The translations under genes and the position numbers were made by a program. A stretch of 5,130 nt of DNA from Bacteroidota bacterium. GTDB lineage: Bacteria; Bacteroidota; Bacteroidia; Flavobacteriales; Weeksellaceae. The notes beneath the pieces were generated by a model, which was given only the letters and a program-made list of their open reading frames with translations, was not told the origin of the DNA and did no database searches. This document shows, piece after piece, positions 1-5,130 of the stretch. The stretch spans positions 1 through 5,130 of the forward strand of contig JAEWOM010000274.1 in assembly GCA_023399675.1 (NCBI GenBank). The letters run 5' to 3'. The first letter of the stretch is position 1. Each line of letters starts with the position of its first letter.

Positions 1-1625
1 TGCTGGGACAGTACGGAATCCAGCACTTTGTGATTTCACCGGGATCCCGGAATGCGCCACTGGCGATTCACTTTTCGGAAACGGAAGGTTTTCACTGCTA
101 CAGCATCGTGGATGAACGAAGCGCTGCTTTCGTGGCTCTTGGTATGGCAAAAAGTCTGAAAAAACCTGTGGCAACAGTCTGCACCAGCGGATCTGCTGCA
201 GCCAATTATTATCCGGCGGTTACTGAGGCTTTTTATCAGAATATTCCGCTGTTGCTGCTCACTGCGGACCGGCCAAAAGATTTTGTTGACCTCTTTGACG
301 GCCAGACGATTCGGCAGCAGAATATTTTTGCTCAGCACAGCTACGGCGATTTCGAACTGAAAGAAGATTCTGAAGAAAATGCAGACAATGACAATTTTGA
401 AACCATCAGAAAAGCGATAGAATTGTGTTTGGAAAAACAGGGGCCTGTTCACATCAACATTCCGCTTTCTGAGCCTTTGTACAATCTCGTATCTGAATTG
501 CCGGTTATGCCGCCTGTTGAAGTTAACCTTCCTGTAAAAAAGTATGAACTTCCCCCTAATTTAGTAGGTGAGTGGAATACGAGCAAGAGAATTATGTTTC
601 TGGTGGGAACACGCGACTTCAGCAATGAACTTCAGATGCAGCTGACGCAGATAGTGAAAAATCACAGCGCAGTTATTTTGACGGAAGCCAACAGTAATCT
701 TTCTCACGAGAAATTTTTTATGCATATCGACCGGTATCTCTATAATTTCTCCGAAAGTGAGGCGGAATTTTATGGTCCAGATCTGCTTATAACCATCGGG
801 CAGAACGTTGTTTCCAAGAAAGTAAAACAGTTTCTGAGAAAGGCGAAACCTGCAAGCCACTGGCATATTGATGAATTCTGGCATCCCGATACATTTTTTT
901 CCTTAACTCAGAAGATTGATGTTAAGCCTGAAGTCTTTTTAACGAAACTGATTCAGCAGATTAAACTCGAACCGCGTCCTTACTATAATTTGTGGGATGT
1001 ATTGCGCGACAAGCAGAATGCAAAGCATCAGCAATATCTTGTGCGAACGGGTTTCTCCGATTTCTATTTTTTTAAGGTCCTTTCACAGGCAATCCCGGAA
1101 AATTACCGCATTCATTTCAGTAACAGTTCGGCAATACGCTATGCACAACTGTTCGATTTTTCGCAGCACCGCATTTACTGCAACCGTGGAACGAGTGGCA
1201 TCGACGGCTGTACTTCTACAGCAATGGGATTTGCGATGGCGGATAAAAATCCAGTTCTGCTTGTTACCGGCGAACTGAGTTTTTTTTACGATGTGAACGG
1301 TCTCTGGAACCAGTATATTCCGCCTTATACCAGAATTATTATTTTCAACAATGGCGGAGGAGATATTTTCAAAATTATTCCCGGACCATCGGATGCGAGT
1401 AACGCCTTAGACGAATTTATCGCTACGGTACATCACCATGATGCAGGAAATCTGGCGAAGCATTTCGGGTTCGATTATACGAAAGTAACGGACGACGGTA
1501 CACTGGAAAGGGTTTTATCTAATTTTTTCAGTCCCGGACCAAAAGCGCGGATTCTCGAGGTGATGACCGCTGAAATGAACAATGCAGAAATCCTCAAACA
1601 GTACTTTGAATTTCTGAAAAGTTAA
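1..1625 (+). CDS. menD: 2-succinyl-5-enolpyruvyl-6-hydroxy-3-cyclohexene-1-carboxylate synthase (MenD), 5'-partial
   Basis: This cytosolic ThDP- and Mg2+-dependent enzyme (EC 2.2.1.9) joins isochorismate to the succinyl-semialdehyde unit derived from 2-oxoglutarate, the committed step of menaquinone synthesis. The reading frame is open from base 3 and 540 residues are visible; the family is about 550-580 long, so only some 15-30 N-terminal residues are missing. The N-terminal ThDP domain shows ISPGSRNAPL (fragment residues 11-20), the VDER segment carrying the glutamate that activates ThDP (about residue 38), TSGSA, and LTADRP. The C-terminal ThDP domain shows NRGTSGIDG (about 394-402), GELSFFYD (about 423-430) and NNGGGDIF (about 449-456), the metal/diphosphate-binding region. 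An oddity is GE where GD is usual. The GTG at base 30 is an internal valine codon, not the start, because in-frame sequence upstream (LGQYGIQHF) continues the family pattern. It probably shares a transcript with the gene 12 bp downstream. Confidence 0.97.
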   Translation, partial: LGQYGIQHFVISPGSRNAPLAIHFSETEGFHCYSIVDERSAAFVALGMAKSLKKPVATVCTSGSAAANYYPAVTEAFYQNIPLLLLTADRPKDFVDLFDGQTIRQQNIFAQHSYGDFELKEDSEENADNDNFETIRKAIELCLEKQGPVHINIPLSEPLYNLVSELPVMPPVEVNLPVKKYELPPNLVGEWNTSKRIMFLVGTRDFSNELQMQLTQIVKNHSAVILTEANSNLSHEKFFMHIDRYLYNFSESEAEFYGPDLLITIGQNVVSKKVKQFLRKAKPASHWHIDEFWHPDTFFSLTQKIDVKPEVFLTKLIQQIKLEPRPYYNLWDVLRDKQNAKHQQYLVRTGFSDFYFFKVLSQAIPENYRIHFSNSSAIRYAQLFDFSQHRIYCNRGTSGIDGCTSTAMGFAMADKNPVLLVTGELSFFYDVNGLWNQYIPPYTRIIIFNNGGGDIFKIIPGPSDASNALDEFIATVHHHDAGNLAKHFGFDYTKVTDDGTLERVLSNFFSPGPKARILEVMTAEMNNAEILKQYFEFLKS

Positions 1626-1637
1626 TTGATTCGTTGT

Positions 1638-2117
1638 ATGGATTCTAACGGAATCATTCTTTTTACAGCCGAACTGCAGAAGCATCCGAAAATGAATGCT
1701 TCCTTTGTCGAATTTCCTTTCGACACTGTTGAGCTTTTCGGTAAAAAAGGGATGATAAAAGTTCATGTGATTTTCGACAGTTTAGTGGAATACCGCGGCT
1801 CACTCGCCAATATGGGAGGAGACAAACACTGTTTAGGCGTAACACAGGAAATCCGCAAAAAACTCAATAAGACTTTTGGCGATGCGGTTGAAATTCAGCT
1901 AAAACTGGATACGGTGGTAAGAACTGTTGAAATTCCCGATGATATTCAGGAAATCCTCGATGCAAATCCGGAAGCAAAAATTCTTCTGCAAAAAATGAGC
2001 TATACGCAGCGAAAAGAGTATATCAACTGGATTTGTGAAGCCAGGAAACCAGCAACACGGGAAAAACGCAAGCATAAGATGATCGAAATGATCCTTTCCG
2101 GTAAAAAAGGTATCTGA
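1638..2117 (+). CDS. YdeI/OmpD-associated family protein with DUF1905 domain
   Basis: This encodes a small soluble protein of 159 residues with no signal peptide or membrane segment. Residues about 7-92 look like a DUF1905 domain: an FVEFPFD stretch, then GKKGMIKVHV, YRGSLANMGG and GDAVEIQLKLD, a pattern of beta strands ending before a linker. Residues about 102-155 resemble the YdeI/OmpD-associated C-terminal helical domain, with the hallmark run SYTQRKEYINWICEA followed by KPATREKR and a basic tail. The biochemical role is unknown; the family label 'bacteriocin protection' derives from a few enterobacterial members and should not be carried over. The ATG at 1638 is preferred over the in-frame TTG at 1626, which directly abuts the menD stop. 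The 12-bp gap to menD suggests co-transcription, though no functional link with menaquinone synthesis is visible. The family assignment is from motif memory, not a search. Confidence 0.85.
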   Translation: MDSNGIILFTAELQKHPKMNASFVEFPFDTVELFGKKGMIKVHVIFDSLVEYRGSLANMGGDKHCLGVTQEIRKKLNKTFGDAVEIQLKLDTVVRTVEIPDDIQEILDANPEAKILLQKMSYTQRKEYINWICEARKPATREKRKHKMIEMILSGKKGI

Positions 2118-2157
2118 TTACGCATCGGTATAACGCAAATCCATTCCGGTTTTTGCT

Positions 2158-2174
2158 GAATATCTTAGATATTC
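2158..2174. repeat. Perfect 7-bp inverted repeat centred on the comM stop codon
   Basis: GAATATC (2158-2164) and GATATTC (2168-2174) flank TTA (2165-2167), which is the complement of comM's TAA stop. The hairpin would form in both the comM transcript and read-through from the convergent DUF1905 gene. Neither strand has a following U-tract, so it is not a standard intrinsic terminator; it may help separate the convergent transcripts. Confidence 0.5.
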
Positions 2175-3700
2175 CAGAATTCACGGTCCAAACTTCGGTA
2201 TTGAATTGCTTCAGATATATGGGCAGAACTGATCTTCTCATCTCCATCGAGATCTGCAATGGTTCGTGCCACTTTCAGAATTCTGTCGTAAGCCCGCGCG
2301 GATAAATTCAGTTTTTCCATCGCCAGTTTAATCAGGTTTTGTGAGTTTTCATCCAGGCTACAGTATTTTTCAATTTCTTTTGGTCCGATTTGAGCGTTAT
2401 AGTTGATTTCCAAATCTTTATATCGTTCCGTCTGCGTTTCGCGCGCACGCAGAACACGCTCTCGAATGGCAACGCTGCCTTCACCTCTCCTTTTATCCGC
2501 AAGCTGTTCGAATTCTACTTTCTGCACTTCAATATGAATATCAATTCGGTCCAGCAACGGTCCGGACAGTTTGTTCATGTAACGCTGCATTTCGAAAATA
2601 GTTGAAGTATTATTCGGATCATCCGGAAAGTAACCGCTCGGAGACGGATTCATGCTAGCCACCAGCATAAAACTCGCAGGGTAGTTTACGGTAAATTTTG
2701 CCCTCGAAATCGTTACGACACGGTCTTCGAGCGGTTGACGCATCACTTCAAGCACCGTTCTTTTAAATTCCGGCATTTCATCCAGGAAAAGTACGCCGTT
2801 ATGTGCAAGTGAAATTTCACCGGGCTGCGGATAAGAACCGCCACCGACGAGTGCCACATCGGAAATAGTATGATGGGGGCTTCGAAACGGACGAACCGTC
2901 ATCAGCGAGGTTTCGGAACCGATTTTACCCGCAACGGAATGTATTTTTGTGGTTTCAAGCGCTTCTTTAAGTGTTAATGGTGGCAAAATACTGGGTACCC
3001 GTTTCGCAAGCATGGTTTTTCCGCTGCCGGGAGGACCGATCAGGATGATATTGTGACCGCCGGCTGCGGCAACTTCCATCGCACGCTTGGCTGTTTCCTG
3101 ACCTTTCACTTCAGAAAAATCGAACGGAAAGTCATTGATTTTATCCTGAAATTCTTTTCTGGTGTCAATTTCCACGTGTTCCAGGGGAATTCCTTCGTTG
3201 AAAAAGTCAATCACCTCCCTGATGTTTTCTACACCATACACTTCCAGATTATTGACGATGGCGGCTTCCCTTGTATTTTGTTTCGGCAGAATAATTCCTT
3301 TAAATCCTTCTTCGCGGGCTTTTATGGCAATGGGTAAAATTCCTTTTATAGGCTGAAGTCCGCCGTCGAGAGACAGTTCACCCATAATAATATAATCGCC
3401 GATATTTTCAGCGGTGATCATTTCGGAAGCAGCCAAAATTCCGATTGCAATACTTAGATCGTATGCCGAACCTTCTTTCCGGAGGTCAGCGGGAGCCATA
3501 TTTATGGTTATTTTCTTGCCGGGAATTTTAAAGCCGACGTTCTTTAGTGCAGCCGAGATCCTGTAGCTGCTTTCTTTAATGGCATTATCCGGAAGGCCCA
3601 CAAGGTGATAGCCGACGCCGGGAGAATCCACATTCACTTCAATCGTTATTGTTTGTGCGGAGACACCATAAATTGCACTGCCATATACTTTTACCAGCAT
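2165..3700 (-). CDS. comM: YifB/ComM family Mg-chelatase-like AAA+ ATPase
   Basis: This is a full-length family member of 511 residues (usual length about 500-515). The N-terminal ChlI/Lon-like domain (about 20-142) begins with the family-typical MLVKVYGSAIYGV and contains GLPDNAIKES, NMAPADLRKEG and GELSLDG. The Mg-chelatase AAA+ core (about 190-395) has Walker A GPPGSGKT (222-229), RPFRSPHHTIS (270-280), Walker B GVLFLDE (302-308), sensor-1 region ASMNPSPSG (348-356) and GPLLDRIDIHIEV with the arginine-finger region (380-392). The C-terminal domain (about 410-505) has the sensor-2 stretch LSARAYDRILKVARTIADL and ends AIQYRSLDR. In Vibrio and Haemophilus, ComM is a hexameric helicase aiding branch migration in natural transformation; whether that holds in this lineage is inference. 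The sensor-1 loop has NPSPSG instead of the common NPCPCG. The start at 3700 fits the family; an in-frame ATG at 3778 would add 26 atypical residues. It converges with the DUF1905 gene, 47 bp apart. Confidence 0.95.
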   Translation of the reverse strand: MLVKVYGSAIYGVSAQTITIEVNVDSPGVGYHLVGLPDNAIKESSYRISAALKNVGFKIPGKKITINMAPADLRKEGSAYDLSIAIGILAASEMITAENIGDYIIMGELSLDGGLQPIKGILPIAIKAREEGFKGIILPKQNTREAAIVNNLEVYGVENIREVIDFFNEGIPLEHVEIDTRKEFQDKINDFPFDFSEVKGQETAKRAMEVAAAGGHNIILIGPPGSGKTMLAKRVPSILPPLTLKEALETTKIHSVAGKIGSETSLMTVRPFRSPHHTISDVALVGGGSYPQPGEISLAHNGVLFLDEMPEFKRTVLEVMRQPLEDRVVTISRAKFTVNYPASFMLVASMNPSPSGYFPDDPNNTSTIFEMQRYMNKLSGPLLDRIDIHIEVQKVEFEQLADKRRGEGSVAIRERVLRARETQTERYKDLEINYNAQIGPKEIEKYCSLDENSQNLIKLAMEKLNLSARAYDRILKVARTIADLDGDEKISSAHISEAIQYRSLDREFWNI

Positions 3701-3702
3701 AA

Positions 3703-3726
3703 TTGATAATTTACCTGAAATTACAA
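3703..3726. repeat. Imperfect inverted repeat over the comM promoter/leader
   Basis: The left arm TTGaTAATTT (3703-3712) pairs with the right arm AAATTACAA (3718-3726) around a 5-bp spacer. Six inner pairs (3707-3712 with 3718-3723) are perfect; three more pair if A3706 bulges. The repeat covers part of the candidate -7 box and the likely transcription start of comM, so it could be an operator or a leader hairpin. AT-richness makes chance occurrence plausible. Confidence 0.35.
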
Positions 3727-3731
3727 AAATA
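3724..3731 (-). promoter_or_regulatory. Candidate -7 promoter box of comM
   Basis: Read on the minus strand this is TATTTTTG, an exact match to the Bacteroidota -7 consensus TAnnTTTG. It ends 23 bp before the comM ATG, which would give a short leader. No good TTG/TTTG -33 element was found about 19-21 bp further upstream, so support rests on one AT-rich box. Confidence 0.4.
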
Positions 3732-3788
3732 ACAGAGGCAGAATGGAAATCATTAGGAAAATCCCCCTGTAAACCCAATGTTTTTTAA

Positions 3789-3796
3789 TTAATTTG
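3789..3796 (+). promoter_or_regulatory. Weak candidate -7 box of the HExxH gene
   Basis: TTAATTTG differs from TAnnTTTG at one position and ends 18 bp before the ATG at 3815. There is no clear -33 partner. It is listed because it lies in the only intergenic space from which this gene can be transcribed. Confidence 0.2.
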
Positions 3797-3814
3797 CTTA
3801 GGTTAAGTTTTTCT

Positions 3815-4333
3815 ATGATCCTGGAACTGGCAAAAACGTACGTTGATGCGTATAAAACACACGGACAAATATTAGACGCTGCTGAGTATCTGATTAACAG
3901 TTTTGATTTGAACCACCCCAATTTTGGCGGTTTTGGTTTTCGCGACGAAAATTCTCCCAATTCCATCCTGTTAACTGCAGAGGGAGCGCTCGGTAAAATA
4001 CAAACCGTAAAGATCCCGAGAAATCTTTTTGATTTTGACCTGAGTTTAATTCTGAATCTCTTGGCTCACGAAATGCTGCATGTACGCCAAAAAGCTCCGG
4101 GTGATGTGATTGAAGATAAAAACGAGAGAGAATGGCAGGCGTATTATGAAATGCTTTTCCATAAAAATTTCCCGAATATTCCCGATGCACCCGATTTCAA
4201 CGGAAAGCAGTTTGCAGAGAAAGCTCTGGAATATTACAGAAGAATGGGAGAGGGAAGCGAATTACAGACGAAGTACGCAGAAGAGAAAATTGAAGTAGAA
4301 AATTTATTGGTGAAGAAGAAGGCTCAGTTATGA
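3815..4333 (+). CDS. Uncharacterised HExxH-motif protein (putative zinc metallopeptidase-like)
   Basis: I do not recognise this 172-residue protein. It is probably cytosolic, having no signal peptide and no convincing membrane segment. In the middle, a hydrophobic helix (LSLILNLLA) leads into HEMLHVRQ (85-92), an HExxH zinc-binding signature. A conserved-looking EREWQAYYEM segment follows (104-113), whose glutamates at 104, 106 or 112 could supply a third metal ligand as in gluzincins. The arrangement 'LAHE..H..Q, then ERE' recalls minigluzincin/DUF4157-type metallopeptidase domains, but I cannot assign it to one. The N-terminal half has an FGGFGFRDE turn-rich segment, and the C-terminal 35 residues are highly charged and helical. 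ATG 3815 is chosen over TTG 3794, because the TTG overlaps a candidate promoter box. It is transcribed divergently from comM with 114 bp between starts. Proteolytic activity is inferred from the motif only. Confidence 0.8.
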   Translation: MILELAKTYVDAYKTHGQILDAAEYLINSFDLNHPNFGGFGFRDENSPNSILLTAEGALGKIQTVKIPRNLFDFDLSLILNLLAHEMLHVRQKAPGDVIEDKNEREWQAYYEMLFHKNFPNIPDAPDFNGKQFAEKALEYYRRMGEGSELQTKYAEEKIEVENLLVKKKAQL

Positions 4334-4401
4334 ACTTCTTGTCAGCATTGAAGACATCTATGAAAATTCGTTTGACAGCAGAGTGAGGGTTGGGGTAAAG
4401 T

Positions 4402-4424
4402 AATCTGTTGCTGTGCAGATTTTG
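4402..4424 (+). terminator. Weak hairpin after the HExxH gene, possible terminator
   Basis: AATCTG (4402-4407) is complementary to CAGATT (4416-4421) across an 8-base loop, followed by only a short T stretch (TTTG at 4421-4424, partly inside the stem). It lies about 70 bp past the stop at 4333 and just before the candidate exonuclease promoter. The stem is short and the T-tract poor. Confidence 0.25.
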
Positions 4425-4447
4425 TAATCATGGATTTTGTATTTTTG
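4421..4447 (+). promoter_or_regulatory. Candidate promoter of the exonuclease gene
   Basis: TATTTTTG at 4440-4447 exactly matches the Bacteroidota -7 consensus TAnnTTTG and ends 22 bp before the ATG at 4470. A TTTG at 4421-4424 could be the -33 element, but the 15-bp spacing is shorter than the usual 17-23. The same -7 octamer sits at nearly the same distance before comM. Confidence 0.4.
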
Positions 4448-4469
4448 AAAATCACCTATTTCAAATCCA

Positions 4470-5130
4470 ATGATCCAGAATATTCCGATAGAAAAGATCC
4501 TTTTCCTCGATATCGAAACCGTGCCAAATGCATCTGCGTGGGAAGACCTGCCTGAAAGCGAGCAAAAACTTTGGGACAAAAAAACTTTTCATCAGCGCAA
4601 GGACCAGTTCACCGCCGAAGATTATTATATGGAAAGGGCAGGCGTAATGGCCGAATTCGGTAAAATTATCTGCATTTCTGTCGGCAGAATCGAGAAAAAC
4701 GGGAAACTGCACATCAAGAGTTTTTTTGGTGATGATGAGAAAAGTATGCTGCAAGAGTTCGGACAGATTTTTAATCACCCTGCGCTCAAAGATGTAATTT
4801 TATGTGCACACAACGGCAAAGAATTCGATTTTCCCTGGATAGCGCGCAGATTTCTGATTAACGGGATGATGCCTCCCGCACCGTTTCAAATGTTCGGAAA
4901 AAAACCATGGGAAATCCCGCACCTGGACACGATGGAGCTTTGGAAGTTTGGTGATTATAAATCCTACGTTTCGCTTGAATTGCTTGCGCACGTTTTCGGT
5001 GTACCGACACCTAAAGGTGATATAGACGGCTCGCAGGTCGCCACAATTTATTACAGGGAAAAGGACTTATTTAGAATTGTTCAATATTGTGAAAAAGATG
5101 TCTTAACTTTGGCAAATGTTTTCCGCCGGA
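4470..5130 (+). CDS. DEDDy-type 3'-5' exonuclease-like protein (PolB-exonuclease-like), 3'-partial
   Basis: The frame opens at ATG 4470 and stays open to the right edge (220 codons plus one base), so the C-terminus is missing; stand-alone members I recall are about 240-260 residues, so most of the protein is probably here. All three exonuclease motifs of the RNase H-like DEDD fold are present: Exo I FLDIETVP (D14, E16), Exo II CAHNGKEFDFPW (D120) and Exo III YCEKD (Y206, D210), the last giving the YxxxD form that marks the DEDDy subgroup. Between them lie FGKIICISVG (63-72) and HLDTMELWKFG (151-161), both typical of predicted PolB-type exonuclease proteins. Such enzymes remove nucleotides from 3' ends using two metal ions; here the domain stands alone, with no polymerase domain in the visible part. 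The physiological substrate is unknown. A candidate -7 box lies 22 bp before the ATG. Confidence 0.9.
   Translation, partial: MIQNIPIEKILFLDIETVPNASAWEDLPESEQKLWDKKTFHQRKDQFTAEDYYMERAGVMAEFGKIICISVGRIEKNGKLHIKSFFGDDEKSMLQEFGQIFNHPALKDVILCAHNGKEFDFPWIARRFLINGMMPPAPFQMFGKKPWEIPHLDTMELWKFGDYKSYVSLELLAHVFGVPTPKGDIDGSQVATIYYREKDLFRIVQYCEKDVLTLANVFRR

Noticed and set aside
30..32. GTG as a possible menD start
   Set aside because: In-frame codons from base 3 read LGQYGIQHF and continue the conserved MenD N-terminus, so the gene simply begins before the window.
1280..1287. Run of eight T inside the menD ThDP motif as a phase-variation tract
   Set aside because: The frame is intact, the gene is a housekeeping one, and similar T-runs of 7 occur elsewhere in menD; it reflects Phe codons.
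1739..2110. 12-bp direct repeat CGGTAAAAAAGG at 1739-1750 and 2099-2110, with an A-run resembling a frameshift site
   Set aside because: Both copies encode the common Gly-Lys-Lys-Gly string in the same frame, and the A-run is read as T AAA AAA, not the A AAA AAG phase needed for classic -1 slippage.
2093..2117. CCTTT/AAAGG stem at the end of the DUF1905 gene as a terminator
   Set aside because: The stem is five AT-rich pairs with a bulge, lies inside the coding region and is not followed by a T-tract.
3053..3356. Open frames on the plus strand opposite comM
   Set aside because: They lie wholly inside the well-supported comM gene, show no family motifs, and are antisense shadows.
3701..3778. 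26-codon N-terminal extension of comM from the ATG at 3778
   Set aside because: Family members begin at MLVKVYG; the extra residues look like translated intergenic DNA and would include the candidate promoter.
4330..4386. 18-codon ORF overlapping the HExxH gene stop (ATGA overlap)
   Set aside because: Translational-coupling-like overlap is tempting, but the peptide is very short, has no recognisable feature, and ATGA overlaps arise easily by chance.

Overview
The window looks like ordinary chromosomal DNA from a member of the Bacteroidota, most likely class Flavobacteriia (Chryseobacterium/Kaistella-like). The reasons are moderate GC, no Shine-Dalgarno-like sequence before any start codon, -7-type boxes of the form TAnnTTTG ahead of two genes, and protein sequences that resemble flavobacterial versions of their families. 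The taxonomic call comes from recognising these proteins by eye, not from a search.

There are five protein genes, two of them cut by the window edges. Bases 1-1625 (+) hold most of menD, the ThDP-dependent enzyme that commits isochorismate to menaquinone synthesis; its first codons lie upstream. Twelve bases later a small YdeI/DUF1905 family gene (1638-2117, +) follows, probably on the same transcript. A convergent gene (2165-3700, -) encodes a YifB/ComM-type AAA+ ATPase with a Mg-chelatase-like fold. From the other side of a 114-bp divergent intergenic region, a gene for a small unrecognised protein with an HEMLH (HExxH) motif runs rightward (3815-4333, +). After a 136-bp gap, a DEDDy 3'-5' exonuclease-like gene begins at 4470 (+) and runs off the right edge.

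The genes do not form an evident single system. menD is respiratory-cofactor housekeeping. ComM-family proteins in other bacteria act in branch migration during natural transformation, and the exonuclease is also a nucleic-acid enzyme, but the two are separated by another gene and point in opposite directions, so a link is only speculative.

No rRNA, tRNA, CRISPR array, insertion sequence, integrase or phage gene was seen. No gap between genes exceeds 300 bp. The short gaps contain candidate -7 boxes, an inverted repeat over the comM start region, a perfect 7-bp inverted repeat centred on the comM stop codon, and a weak hairpin after the HExxH gene. I did not find convincing evidence of a new multi-gene system; the least explained item is the HExxH protein.
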